Assembly (NCBI GenBank): GCA_963755375.1
Contig: CAVWKG010000016.1
Location: forward strand, 2,790,001-2,854,000
DNA: 64,000 nucleotides
From: Bog-473 sp963755375
GTDB lineage: Bacteria; Actinomycetota; Acidimicrobiia; Acidimicrobiales; RAAP-2
Direction: 5' to 3'
Below are positions 17,173 through 25,875 of the stretch, in pieces (the stretch's first letter is position 1; the number at the start of each line of letters is the position of its first letter). The notes under the pieces were generated by a model. That model saw only the letters and a program-made list of their open reading frames with translations, was not told the DNA's origin and made no database searches. The position numbers and the translations under genes are program-made.

Positions 17173-17943
17173 TCAGCGTTGATCCGACACCTCGGCTTGG
17201 ATCCCGCTAATGGCCTCCCGGACGTGGCCCATTGCGAGCGTAAGGTCTGCCTCTGACGAACCGAGGCTTGCGAATCGCTCGTAGAGACTGGTGAGGTCCG
17301 CCCATTGGACCATTCGTTTCTCGTTGAGTGCCCAGATGCCTCGGTGAGCCAGGCGAGCGTGAGCGCCCTGAAGGGCAACCTTCGCCAACGCCCCGGCGCA
17401 GCTGATCGGGTTGGAAGAGATAGCCCAGTAGTTGGCGTAGTCAAGCTCTCGGTTCGCCCGTCCCAACCAGAAGGGCGGAGCTGCCCTTCGGAGCGTATCG
17501 GGGTAGAGCGGTCGTGGGAGATGGCCCCACAAGGTCTGGCTCGTGGCCAACTCCCCGGGCAGCATGTAGGTCGGGATGCCGGCAAGGTGGAACCCGAGTA
17601 TGTGCACCTCGAACCGTCCCTCGTTCGCCTCATGCGTCCAATGCTCGACGACGTCGAGGTTGCGAAAGTGGATGTCGAAGTGCCGTCCGTAGAGGTCGAA
17701 GACGGCTCCTCCGTACATGACCTGGCCCCACTCGAAAGGGCGGAACACCCGACCGGGCCAGCCCAGCTCTTCGAGCGGCCGAGGATCAATCTCACCCCGG
17801 TAATAGACGGCGAAATCCCAGTCGCTATCCGGTCTGTTGTCTCCACGAGCCCGTGAGCCGCCGAGGTTGACTGCCTCAGCGTTGGGGAGCAGCTGGCATG
17901 CGCTGACGACAGTCTCGAGGAACTCGTCATCAGTCATCGACAC
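17173..17943 (-). CDS. Nucleotidyltransferase-domain protein
   Basis: This 256-residue protein has the pol-beta-like NTase core LGGSRARGDNRPDSDWDFAV (GS-x-A-x-G and D-x-D) in the first 50 residues and a helical C-terminal half. The third carboxylate probably lies in FDLYGRHFDIHF. This layout is shared by aminoglycoside adenylyltransferases and by uncharacterised actinobacterial nucleotidyltransferases. The nearby APH-like kinase and P-loop protein do not form an operon with it. ATG 17943 or 17937 could be the start. It diverges from the P-loop gene 18007-18543. Confidence 0.75.
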   Translation of the reverse strand: MSMTDDEFLETVVSACQLLPNAEAVNLGGSRARGDNRPDSDWDFAVYYRGEIDPRPLEELGWPGRVFRPFEWGQVMYGGAVFDLYGRHFDIHFRNLDVVEHWTHEANEGRFEVHILGFHLAGIPTYMLPGELATSQTLWGHLPRPLYPDTLRRAAPPFWLGRANRELDYANYWAISSNPISCAGALAKVALQGAHARLAHRGIWALNEKRMVQWADLTSLYERFASLGSSEADLTLAMGHVREAISGIQAEVSDQR

Positions 17944-18006
17944 ATCGTGTCAGGCGAGGGCCATGCCTGCCCCTGTTCGCAGCCGGATTTGCGGCAAAGT
18001 GTGCCG

Positions 18007-18543
18007 ATGTCCGAAGGCAGCGTGGAGGTATTGGTGCTTTGTGGCGCCGCAGGTACGGGTAAGACAGCCACCCTATGGGAGGTTGGTCATATTCTCCGTA
18101 CTCATGGTGTTCATCATGCGTTGATCGACACCGACGAACTCGACCGCGTCTGGCCAACGCCCAAGACGACCGAGGCGCTGATCTCGATTTCTCGGCGCAA
18201 TCTAGGAGCCGTCTGGGAGACCTTCTCCAGTCTCGGGATTCGGCATCTCGTGCTGTGTGGCGTGATGGCGTCAACCGCACAAAGCCGAGTATGGATCGAG
18301 AACGCGATGCCCGGAGCTTCAACCACATTCGTTCGACTGTTCGCCGAGCACAGCACGCGATCCGAGCGACTGCGTGACCGAGAAGTCGGAAGTGGATTCG
18401 AAAAAGAAATGGAGGCCTCAGACAGAGCAGCCAGGTTCATCCGGGATCACGATCAGCCGGGCTTACCCACCGTCGTCACGGATAGAAGGGACGTGCGTGA
18501 AGTGGCTGCCGAGGTGCTTGGTATCACGCACTGGATCACCTAG
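18007..18543 (+). CDS. P-loop kinase-like protein
   Basis: This 178-residue protein opens VLVLCGAAGTGKTATLWEVG (Walker A GAAGTGKT), then HALIDTDELDRVWP and LGAVWETFSSLGIRHLVLCG. It ends in a helical lid region with many charged residues (RSERLRDREVGSG). It resembles adenylyl-sulfate-kinase or gluconate-kinase-like P-loop proteins in actinobacteria with no known substrate. The ATG at 18007 was chosen; an upstream in-frame ATG at 17947 gives an unlikely N terminus. Confidence 0.7.
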   Translation: MSEGSVEVLVLCGAAGTGKTATLWEVGHILRTHGVHHALIDTDELDRVWPTPKTTEALISISRRNLGAVWETFSSLGIRHLVLCGVMASTAQSRVWIENAMPGASTTFVRLFAEHSTRSERLRDREVGSGFEKEMEASDRAARFIRDHDQPGLPTVVTDRRDVREVAAEVLGITHWIT

Positions 18544-18859
18544 TTTCGCTCCGTTTGACTGCCCCATTTCGCCAGCAGGGTTGGGCACTACGACACCTTC
18601 GGGACAGTATGGCCCCGATTCGTAGCTCGTCCTAGCGTCTACAGCATGGACGCGGATGAGACGCATGCGCTCGGCTACGAGCGGGTCGACGACAATCCCG
18701 TCGCGCAATAACCGCAGTGCGGCACCTGGAATGTAGGTTGCAAATCGCTTGATCGGGGTCGTATTGGGCGCTGAGAGCGCTGTTGCGAGAACTGGGCTGG
18801 GTGACTGAGCTCACGCCACCGGCCGGGCCGTTCTTCCAAGGGCTCGGCGGACGAGCCGA
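18544..18859. other. Intergenic stretch with possible gene fragments
   Basis: A plus-strand ATG at 18646 opens a 21-codon frame (MDADETHALGYERVDDNPVA), and a second fragment (LRELGWVTELTPPAG) ends near 18861. They could be the two ends of a decayed gene, but the similarity is too weak to name one. Confidence 0.25.
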
Positions 18860-19423
18860 CTAGCGCGCTACGCGGTAGCGGAGGTAGACGACTCTCGAGC
18901 TTAATGTGAGGGCCTCGACGAGTTCGAGATCCACCCGGCGCTCGCCCTGGGAAAAGAACGGAATGCCCCCGCCAACCAGCACCGGGTAGACCCTGGCCCG
19001 GTACTCGTCGATCAGACCCAACGCGGCCGCCTTGGCGGCCAGAGTCGCGCCGCCGATCGCGATGTCGCCCTCCCCCGGCTCGGCTCGCAACCGCTCGATC
19101 TCCTCCCCCAGGCCGCCGGAGGCCAGGCGGGCACTGCCCTGGACCCCCGACAGCGTGCTGGAGAACACCACCTTTCGGAGCGGCTTCCAGATCGCGGCCC
19201 ACTCAAGCATTGCGTCGTCGAGCGATGGATCCTGGTCGGCGGTCTCCCAGTACAGCATCGTCTCGTACAGCCGTCGTCCCAAAAGGTGGACGTCGACCTC
19301 TCGTATCTCGTCGGTGACGAAGCGAAATACCTCCTCGTCGGGCTCCGTCCAGTCGTATTCGCCGTGCGGGCCGGCGACGTAGCCGTCAAGTGAGACACCC
19401 ATCGAATAGGTCACGCTGCGCAT
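18860..19423 (-). CDS. Dihydrofolate-reductase-family (RibD C-terminal-like) protein
   Basis: This 187-residue protein starts MRSVTYSMGVSLDGYVAGP, the usual first strand. VHLLGRRLYETMLYWE, KVVFSSTL, GDIAIGGATLAAKAAALGL and IDEYRARVYPVLVGGGIPFF follow. This is a complete RibD-C/DHFR-like reductase domain that binds NADPH. Stand-alone copies are very common in Actinobacteria and have no assigned substrate. A shorter relic of the same family sits at 9552-9691. The gene is intact and monocistronic. Confidence 0.8.
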   Translation of the reverse strand: MRSVTYSMGVSLDGYVAGPHGEYDWTEPDEEVFRFVTDEIREVDVHLLGRRLYETMLYWETADQDPSLDDAMLEWAAIWKPLRKVVFSSTLSGVQGSARLASGGLGEEIERLRAEPGEGDIAIGGATLAAKAAALGLIDEYRARVYPVLVGGGIPFFSQGERRVDLELVEALTLSSRVVYLRYRVAR

Positions 19424-19658
19424 AAGACTCCTCCTTGGTAACGAGCTTCGACAATACGTCCACCGGATGCCGCAGGACTCATCGTTCGACGATCCAGCGA
19501 CAGGTGCTCTCGTCGGAAATCACGAGTGCTCGCGTTGTAGCCACAAGTAGGTCAGGCCGCACAGCGCCAGTGCGGCCGCGAGGAAGCTTCCGATCACCAC
19601 GGTGGCACTCACTCACTTCAAGGGTGCGCACGTGCAAGCCGAGGTGCTGTGAGGCGAC

Positions 19659-20324
19659 TTGGAAGCTGCGGAAAGCGCGGGCATCGCCATAGAGAACACT
19701 CGCCTCCACGAACGGGTTCGCGTGCTTAGCGTACTCGACGACCGAGACAGAATCGCCCGGGACCTCCATGACCGCGTCATTCAACGCGTTTTCGCCGTAG
19801 GTATGTCGTTGCAGGGAGCGGTGCGCCTGTCTGAGCGCGATCAAATTGTCGAGCGGGTCAACAAGGCCGTCGATGATCTCGACACGACTATTTCCGAGAT
19901 CCGTACTGCCATCTTCGAGCTCGGGGACACGGCCATTGCGGGCGGTCTACGGCAGAGCGTGCTTGAGCTCGCCGAAGAGATGGCTTCGCCGCTCGGCACT
20001 CGCCCCGAGGTTATCTTCAACGGCGCCGTAGACAACGCGATCTCCCAGCGCATCGCCGACAGTCTCCTCGCTGTACTCCGCGAAGCACTCACCAATGCCG
20101 GCAAGCACGCCAAGGCGACCAGCTACATCGTCACCGTGAGTGTGGCCGATGATGTGAGCCTCGAGGTCTGGGACAACGGTATCGGCATCGAACTGCCCAG
20201 GGCATTTGGAGCAGGTCTGGGACTCGTCAACCTGCGAAGTCGAGCCGAAAAACTGGGCGGAAGCTTCGAGATTCTGACGGGCCGCGAACACGGGACTCGA
20301 CTTCTCTGGACCGTGCCCGTCTAA
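19659..20324 (+). CDS. DevS-like histidine kinase core lacking its sensor domain
   Basis: This 221-residue protein begins in the last helix of a GAF domain (AGIAIENTRLHER). HisKA_3 follows with the phosphoacceptor His in DRIARDLHDRVIQRVFAVG, then the HATPase blocks ALTNAGKHA, WDNGIGI and GLGLVNLRSRAEKLGG. This is the C terminus of DevS/NarX-type kinases. A stop lies just upstream in frame and no GAF is readable before it, so the sensory part is lost. The start would be a TTG without a clear ribosome site. It could be an inactive relic or a sensorless kinase. No response regulator is adjacent. Bases 19424-19658 hold no other gene. Confidence 0.7.
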   Translation: MEAAESAGIAIENTRLHERVRVLSVLDDRDRIARDLHDRVIQRVFAVGMSLQGAVRLSERDQIVERVNKAVDDLDTTISEIRTAIFELGDTAIAGGLRQSVLELAEEMASPLGTRPEVIFNGAVDNAISQRIADSLLAVLREALTNAGKHAKATSYIVTVSVADDVSLEVWDNGIGIELPRAFGAGLGLVNLRSRAEKLGGSFEILTGREHGTRLLWTVPV

Positions 20325-20884
20325 TCAGCCGCAGCTTTCGCGGAATCTGGGGCGGCGATGGCTATGAAGAGCGTCACCGTGCCCAATTCCGTCTTGGACT
20401 CAATGGGGAAACCGGCATCATGAAACACCGAGAGCATCGCCCTGTTCTCCGCGAGGACTTCAGCGACAAAGCGAGTGATCCCCACTGATCGTGCGGCGTC
20501 GGCGAGATGGTGCAACAGCATGGTGGCGAGTCCGTGGCGCTGGTAGGCGTCTGCGACGACGAAGGCCACCTCAGCCACCGTGTGGTCGTCGAGGCGGTCA
20601 TAGCGACCGACTGCGACGAGCTCCCTCTCGCGCTCCACGACGAGGGCCACTCGCGCCTTCCCGTCGACCTGGGTGAAATGTGTGACTTCACTGGGGCTCA
20701 GTTCCAGGTGTGCAGAGAAATAGCGCAGCCGAATGGATCTGTCAGAGAGGCGGCCGTGGAACCGCAACAAGGCTCCAGCGTCGGCCGAAGAGATTGGCCA
20801 CACGACCGCTTCAGTGCCGTCATCGAGGTTGATAAGGTCGCCGCCATCGACGGGCCCATTCTGCGTTACAGGCATGCCGTCCAT
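20321..20884 (-). CDS. GNAT acetyltransferase
   Basis: This 187-residue protein has DAGALLRFHGRLSDRSIRLRYF, a segment typical of the acetyltransferase domain of protein-lysine acetyltransferases. ALVVERERELVAVGRYDRLD and the acetyl-CoA loop VADAYQRHGLATMLLHHLAD follow, then FVAEVLAENRAMLSVFHDAG. The frame is complete. Actinobacterial Pat proteins combine this domain with a cyclic-nucleotide domain, which is absent here. It converges with the kinase fragment, overlapping by 4 bp. ATG at 20875 is an alternative start. Confidence 0.75.
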   Translation of the reverse strand: MDGMPVTQNGPVDGGDLINLDDGTEAVVWPISSADAGALLRFHGRLSDRSIRLRYFSAHLELSPSEVTHFTQVDGKARVALVVERERELVAVGRYDRLDDHTVAEVAFVVADAYQRHGLATMLLHHLADAARSVGITRFVAEVLAENRAMLSVFHDAGFPIESKTELGTVTLFIAIAAPDSAKAAAD

Positions 20885-21304
20885 CGTGCCGATACGTTCA
20901 GTCGTCCGTTAGGGACATCGGTCACAATCTTCGGGACCATCGGCCCGACTATCCACCGACTCCCCTCGTACCGATTCACATCGGCACTTTGATGAGCTGT
21001 GCAGAGACCTGGCGCGGCGCGCCACAGGGGCGAGGGACCACGCGAAGCTGGCACACGAGTCGACTTCGCCCTCGTGGCTGCTCTTGAGCGGCGTCGCGGG
21101 TTCTGCGAACCGCGACGTCGAGTAGCAGGGCACTACGTCTGTTGCGACGCATGCGTCCCGACATCGACAGAGAGGCGACCCACTTTTTTGACGGGGTACA
21201 AGGTTGGGCGGCAAGACGGTTTCGACAATCCAGACTCGGCTGGCGGATGCCGTGCAGGCAGATGGACGATCGCTGCCTCGATGCCGCCGCTCCACCCTTT
21301 TGCG
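20885..21304. other. Intergenic stretch without a supported gene
   Basis: No frame in these 420 bases yields a recognisable domain. It lies between the GNAT gene and the end of the COG4315/DoxX operon. Confidence 0.4.
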
Positions 21305-22210
21305 TCAGCCGGAGGCGGTCATCTCGTACCAAAACCCGCCGTTCAAGTTGATGTTGTTGCCCGCAGACTCGCCGGGAGCGGAGTCACCGACGTAGGTGTA
21401 GAGCGGATGGCCGTCGTAGGTGACCTGAGTCGCGCCGCCTGTCCGTCGGATCGTTCCCAGCGTACCGGTGACACCTGGTCCGGCGATCGGTCTGCCGCTC
21501 ACCGGTGGCCAATACGCCGCGCAGGCGCCGTAGCAGGTCGACTTGCTCGGCCTATCGGGCGCGAACCAGTACAACGTGTAGCCACCGGCGTTGGTCAGCA
21601 CTGAGACGCCACGGATCTTCGTGATCCCCAAGTGAGCGTTGAAGGAACCGCTACTCGTGGAGGCTGGTCCCATTGCCTCGAGCGAAAGAGCCAGCAGCAC
21701 CAAGATCAGCAGGGTGAACGCGGCCCCCGCCCACCGACCGACCGGTATGGCCCGTTGCAGCCGGTCCGCCCTTCCGTCGTGAGCCGGCAGCTCGCAGGGT
21801 AGACGATCTGGCACTGGATGAAGAACGAACGCGACGAGCACTGCGAACGTCGCGACCTCGATTATCCCGGCGACGATCCCGGCGGTGGTCCGGACCTCAC
21901 GAAACCCGAAGAGGCTGATCCGCAGCGACAATAAGTATCCACCGAGGGTTGCGATGGCGAACCCGGCGCCCGCTACCGCAGCCAGGCGGCTGCTCGACAC
22001 GAGGATGACGGCTCCGAGGCTAAAAGCAGTGATCACCTGGAGCAGGAACAGCCAGCCGATGGTCGGGATCGTGCGGTAGCCAGTGAGGTACAAGTCGAGA
22101 TGGATCGCGCCGGTTGTGAAGAGCAGTCCGGCGCCGACGACACGCAACGCGACCCATTGGTTCGACGCTGGCTCACGGCCTTTGGTCCGAGTGAGCGACG
22201 TCCCCGCCAC
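21305..22210 (-). CDS. Four-helix membrane protein fused to a COG4315 secreted-repeat domain
   Basis: This 301-residue protein has two parts. The first 180 residues hold four hydrophobic helices (for example VVGAGLLFTTGAIHLDLYL and GWLFLLQVITAFSLGAVIL) followed by a Pro/Arg-rich loop and a fifth helix. The C-terminal 110 residues are an extracytoplasmic COG4315-type domain with YTLYWFAPDRPSKSTCYGAC, AYWPPVSG and LYTYVGDSAPGESAGNN, i.e. the Yx(FWY)xxD-like motifs plus two cysteines. Domain function is unknown. It is the last gene of a tight five-gene operon (gap 3 bp to the preceding gene), so it probably works with the DoxX, desaturase-like and ICMT-like proteins at the membrane. Confidence 0.75.
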   Translation of the reverse strand: MAGTSLTRTKGREPASNQWVALRVVGAGLLFTTGAIHLDLYLTGYRTIPTIGWLFLLQVITAFSLGAVILVSSSRLAAVAGAGFAIATLGGYLLSLRISLFGFREVRTTAGIVAGIIEVATFAVLVAFVLHPVPDRLPCELPAHDGRADRLQRAIPVGRWAGAAFTLLILVLLALSLEAMGPASTSSGSFNAHLGITKIRGVSVLTNAGGYTLYWFAPDRPSKSTCYGACAAYWPPVSGRPIAGPGVTGTLGTIRRTGGATQVTYDGHPLYTYVGDSAPGESAGNNINLNGGFWYEMTASG

Positions 22211-22213
22211 GAG

Positions 22214-22948
22214 CTACCAGACCCCGGGGAGCAACCTCCACCGGACTTTGCTGCGGTACGCGCGGTACTCGTCGTTCGTCGCGAGCAAGCGGTCCTCGAC
22301 GAGCGCGCGGCCGACATTGCAACCCGACGCGAGCACCATCACAAGGGCGTTGCGTAGCGAGATGCTCTGCAGCACGTACCCGAACTGAAGCAGCAGGTAG
22401 GAGGCGTAAATGGGATGGCGGACGACCGCGTAGGGACCTCTTTGCACGAGTCCTCGGTCTGCCGCAACGAAGCCGAAGGAGCGGCCCAGGGTCAGGAACG
22501 AAGCCACACAGATCGCCAAGCCAACCAGCTGAACGGCCAACCCGGTGGTGACACCCCACTGGGGATGGGCCCCGACCGGACGGAACAAGACACCGCCAAA
22601 GGTTCCGCCGAAGGCAAGGAGCCAATCGCCCCAACGTCGGCTCACCGTGCGCGCGGGACGCCGGATCAGGTACGCAGCGACCACCCACATCTGCTCAGCG
22701 AAAAAGGCCACGCCGAGCGGGCGATGCGTCTGCAGGTAGACCCGCAGGGTCGCCTCCGCGAAGAAGGCGGCACCGGCGGCTCCGATAAGGTTCATGGAGA
22801 TCCTGATGAACCGGTCCGCCCGCGCCGGCCGGTCTGCCGCTAATCCACGCCGCACGTCCGAGGACGGCGTCCCGATCGAGCCCGCCGCTCCGAGGTGGGT
22901 CAGATCACCATGACGGGTAACTGGCAGCGCACCAGTACCCTCCGCCAC
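22214..22948 (-). CDS. Isoprenylcysteine/phospholipid methyltransferase-like membrane protein
   Basis: This 244-residue protein has about five membrane helices. The C-terminal ICMT/PEMT block is readable: LVQRGPYAVVRHPIYASYLL, a further helix and EDRLLATNDEYRAYRSKVRW. RHP-Y and the Glu-x-Tyr motif are the S-adenosylmethionine-binding signature. Bacterial members methylate lipids or small thiols. An internal ATG (MNLIGAAGAAFF) is another possible start, because the first 50 residues are polar. It lies 2 bp after the DoxX gene stop and 3 bp before the next start, deep in the operon. Confidence 0.75.
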   Translation of the reverse strand: MAEGTGALPVTRHGDLTHLGAAGSIGTPSSDVRRGLAADRPARADRFIRISMNLIGAAGAAFFAEATLRVYLQTHRPLGVAFFAEQMWVVAAYLIRRPARTVSRRWGDWLLAFGGTFGGVLFRPVGAHPQWGVTTGLAVQLVGLAICVASFLTLGRSFGFVAADRGLVQRGPYAVVRHPIYASYLLLQFGYVLQSISLRNALVMVLASGCNVGRALVEDRLLATNDEYRAYRSKVRWRLLPGVW

Positions 22949-22950
22949 CG

Positions 22951-23460
22951 CTACGCCCCGACGACGCGTCGCTCGATGAGGGCGTCGAGACTGAATCGGC
23001 CGGAACCAAGGAGCGCGACGACGAGCGCGAGGACCGCAAGCGCAAGGTTCAGCTGGTAGCCGGGGGGATTCGACTGCGAGTTGATCCCCGTCGCCCAGGT
23101 CACGGTGATCATCGCCATCACCATGTCACCGAAAAGCGCGACGCCGGCAAGGCGCGAGAAGAGCCCAAGGGCGAGTGCGACTCCGCTGCCGGACTCGATG
23201 ACGCCACCGAGGACGGCGAAGAACCCACCGGGATGGAGATGGGCGGTATTCGAGAAGTAGAGGGCCGTGCGATGAATACCCGGGCCATTGAACCACCCGA
23301 AGAGCTTCCCTCCCCCGTAGTAGATGAAGATCCAGGCCAGCGCGATACGGGCGGCGAGCAGACCCCAGTCGAGGGCGGGGGGGGCGGGGCGGGTACCGAC
23401 CACCGTCGCCAATACCGCACGACCCGAGCGCCCGTGCGTCCCGATTGTCGCCGTCACCAT
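22951..23460 (-). CDS. DoxX-family membrane protein
   Basis: This 169-residue protein has four helices. The DoxX pattern is clear: LAARIALAWIFIYYGGGKLF, a loop with HLHPGGFFAVLGGVIESGSG, then ALALGLFSRLAGVALFGDMV. DoxX proteins associate with thiol/quinone redox systems, for example thiosulfate:quinone oxidoreductase or the mycobacterial SodA-DoxX-SseA complex. It overlaps the desaturase-family gene by 7 bp and is followed after 2 bp by the methyltransferase-like gene, so it is strictly co-transcribed. Confidence 0.8.
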   Translation of the reverse strand: MVTATIGTHGRSGRAVLATVVGTRPAPPALDWGLLAARIALAWIFIYYGGGKLFGWFNGPGIHRTALYFSNTAHLHPGGFFAVLGGVIESGSGVALALGLFSRLAGVALFGDMVMAMITVTWATGINSQSNPPGYQLNLALAVLALVVALLGSGRFSLDALIERRVVGA

Positions 23461-24584
23461 GACGCCACTTCCGCCGATGGCGCCTCGAGGCGGTCCTGAG
23501 GTTGCCCGTACCTCGATGCGAAATCCGTCGCCCCTGCGGACGGCAACGGAGCAGATCGGATCGACGGGGAAGCGGCGAGATCGCGTATCGGGCGGAAGGG
23601 TGCCACCATCTGAGCGGCGAGGACCGCGAAATGCCGCGGACGCGGCGGTGCTTGTTCGACGATCAGCGGTCGACCAGGCAACCCGGTGTCGATACCGACT
23701 GTCGCCTCATTCGGGAACACGGCACGATGGAAGATCTGATCCCAGATCGTCAGCGCGAAACCGAGATTCACGTCCTGTGGACCGTCCAACTGGTGGTGGA
23801 TGCGATGGTAGTTCGGACTGACAAAGACCCGCCCGAGCGGCCCGAAGCTCAATCGGGTGTTGGAGTGAGCGAACGCCACAATGCCGCCGTAGATGACGAG
23901 AATGGTGATCGATACCGTTCCGTTGGCCAGAAGCACCACCCCGGGGACGAGCGCCAGGAGGTAGGAGACATGGATCAACGGGTGGGTTCGGAACACGGTC
24001 AACACACTCATGTCTTCTTGCGAATGATGTAACTCATGGAAGCGCCAGAGCATTCGGACGCGATGGTTCGCAAGATGGACAAACCAGTTCAACCCGTCCA
24101 TTGCGACGACGATGACGGCGATCGCACCCCACTGCGGAATTGTTCCGATCTTCGGCAGGACGATCCACGGCAGACCCTGCCGCACCACTTCCACGAAGGA
24201 GAGGGTGAGCGCAGTCACCAATGGCGCGACAAGTGCCGCGTTCATGACGGTGAGCAGGAGGTCATGACGGTACCCGCGGGCGAAGAGCGGTCGCTGCTGT
24301 GCGGGCCAGATTCGCTCCACGATGAGAAAGATCCCGATGATCGCGAGAGTCAATGGACCCACGAGGACCACACGAAGACTCGTCAGAGATCCGGTGAAAC
24401 GCTCACCACCCCAGTGATCGGACCAGCCGATCCCGACCAGGGCGGCGGCCAAACCCGCAACCCAGACCGCAGGGAGATAGACACGTGACGACAGCGCGAT
24501 CCTCGGCCGACTCGCCCCGCGACTCCTTCGCTCTGTTGGCAAAGGAGCGGCTGGGCGATTTGGCGCAATCAGAACAGAGGACAT
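23454..24584 (-). CDS. Sterol-desaturase/fatty-acid-hydroxylase family protein
   Basis: This 376-residue membrane protein has the three His clusters of the diiron hydroxylase superfamily: NWFVHLANHRVRMLWRFHEL with HLANH and HELHHSQED, a later RTHPLIH, and SPNYHRIHHQLDG. Helices flank them on both sides. Members hydroxylate or desaturate sterols, carotenoids and fatty acids using O2. The C-terminal 60 residues are polar and low-complexity. It is the second gene of the operon, 27 bp after the COG4315 gene. Its substrate is probably a membrane lipid, which would fit the lipid-methyltransferase-like partner. Confidence 0.75.
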   Translation of the reverse strand: MSSVLIAPNRPAAPLPTERRSRGASRPRIALSSRVYLPAVWVAGLAAALVGIGWSDHWGGERFTGSLTSLRVVLVGPLTLAIIGIFLIVERIWPAQQRPLFARGYRHDLLLTVMNAALVAPLVTALTLSFVEVVRQGLPWIVLPKIGTIPQWGAIAVIVVAMDGLNWFVHLANHRVRMLWRFHELHHSQEDMSVLTVFRTHPLIHVSYLLALVPGVVLLANGTVSITILVIYGGIVAFAHSNTRLSFGPLGRVFVSPNYHRIHHQLDGPQDVNLGFALTIWDQIFHRAVFPNEATVGIDTGLPGRPLIVEQAPPRPRHFAVLAAQMVAPFRPIRDLAASPSIRSAPLPSAGATDFASRYGQPQDRLEAPSAEVASW

Positions 24585-24611
24585 GACCTCTCCCGGTACC
24601 GAATCTCGGCT

Positions 24612-25151
24612 CTAGAACGACACTCCACCTGTGCCGGCGGTCGACCCACCAGAACCAGAGCCGGAATTTGAGCCAGAGCCTGTTGCCGACTTCGCAGTGA
24701 CGACGTCGGACCACTTGCCCCACGTGTCCGTGAGGTTTCCATGCACCTGGCCGGCCCCGGTGTCACCGACGAAGAAGTAGAGCGGCTTGCCGGAATACGT
24801 CACCTGAAGGGCACCACCACGCTTGACGGTGCCGAGCTTCGAGGCGCTCACACCAGTCCCAGCCGTGGCCTTCGTCACACCTTTGGGCAACATGAGCGCG
24901 GGCCAGATCTTCAGGCACTGTGTGGAGCAGGGCGTCTTGCTGGCCTTCAAGGTATAGACGGTCTTGCCGCTCACCAGGATCGTGCCAACGTTCGGGTTCT
25001 TGGTCGTGGATACAACAACGCTCGTCGCGGCACCGGCCGTACCCTCGGCCAAGACCAATCCGGACAGCCCACCAAGGGCCACCACCGCACCGGCCATTCG
25101 TCCAATTGGGATGTTGTGTGTCGAGCACCGGCCCTGCGCTACCTGCTTCAT
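24612..25151 (-). CDS. Secreted COG4315-type repeat protein, first gene of the operon
   Basis: This 179-residue protein has a signal-peptide-like start (GRMAGAVVALGGLSGLVLA followed by AGAATS). A COG4315 domain follows: TVYTLKASKTPCSTQCLKIW, VTKATAGTGVSASKLGTV, LQVTYSGKPLYFFVGDTG and DTWGKWSDVV. It ends in a Gly/Ser-rich tail and the pentapeptide GGVSF. The ATG at 25151 has GGAGACAA before it. The domain occurs in extracytoplasmic proteins of unknown function; the CxxxC pair could bind metal or haem or form a disulphide (inference). It shares nearly its whole core and the GGVSF end with the divergent gene at 25876-26610. Confidence 0.75.
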   Translation of the reverse strand: MKQVAQGRCSTHNIPIGRMAGAVVALGGLSGLVLAEGTAGAATSVVVSTTKNPNVGTILVSGKTVYTLKASKTPCSTQCLKIWPALMLPKGVTKATAGTGVSASKLGTVKRGGALQVTYSGKPLYFFVGDTGAGQVHGNLTDTWGKWSDVVTAKSATGSGSNSGSGSGGSTAGTGGVSF

Positions 25152-25310
25152 ATCTTGTCTCCTCATCGGGTTTCGATATCTCTCCCTGAGATCTACGCAG
25201 GTGGTCGGTGGAGGGATCGTTGTAGAGAATCTTCTTGGCATTTGGCCACCTGCCATCCATATGAGCTCTCCACCGCGAGGTCCCTTGACGATGGATCAGG
25301 CAGTCCGGCG

Positions 25311-25676
25311 ATGCCCATCTCAGCAACCACCAATACACCTGAGACCCTAGGCACCATTTCCGCCGGAGAGGCCGAAATTCCGACCGCCTCGACGTTTCCT
25401 GGGGCAAGAGTCACCGTGCTTGCCAAGGTGCCCGACCACGCGTCCCCGGTGATCGTCCTGAACCTCCACGCGGGGAACCCCAGCGAAATCACGACTTCAC
25501 CGGGAGGGCGGCCGTGTGAGCTGAGATTTTGCCCAGGTGAGATCGACCGCCGGCGACTGACTAGGAAGATTGACGCCCTGAGGCGTCGCATCACCGACAA
25601 TCCCGACCGCCAATTCGAAAAGCCCAGGTTGGTCGAGCCAGTCCTCACGCACCGCCCCGCCTGGCCTCGTCGGTAA
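25311..25676 (+). CDS. Hypothetical protein, weakly supported
   Basis: An ATG at 25311 opens a 121-codon frame with protein-like composition, including FPGARVTVLAKVPDHASPVI, VLNLHAGNPSEIT and RRRLTRKIDALRRRI. No Shine-Dalgarno is evident and I recognise no family. It lies between the two divergent COG4315 genes. The remainder of 25152-25875 appears to be their promoter region. Confidence 0.3.
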   Translation: MPISATTNTPETLGTISAGEAEIPTASTFPGARVTVLAKVPDHASPVIVLNLHAGNPSEITTSPGGRPCELRFCPGEIDRRRLTRKIDALRRRITDNPDRQFEKPRLVEPVLTHRPAWPRR

Positions 25677-25875
25677 CGAATCTCCTCGTCTCGGCCCCTC
25701 CCCGTCCCCACGACTGGGAATACGGCAGATCCCAAAGAGGAACGTTCCGACCGCGTGCTCGGATCAAAATAGGGGTTGATGAATCTTGCTGACCGCCGAT
25801 TGCCCGAATTTGTGGCGATCCTTTGGCGAACCTCGCCCGTACAACCAGCGTCCGCGACACGAGGAGACAAACGGC

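Noticed and set aside
19520..19612. 30-residue single-helix peptide on the minus strand (VSATVVIGSFLAAALALCGL...)
   Set aside because: It looks like a membrane micro-protein, but there is no ribosome site and no linked gene, so it cannot be supported.
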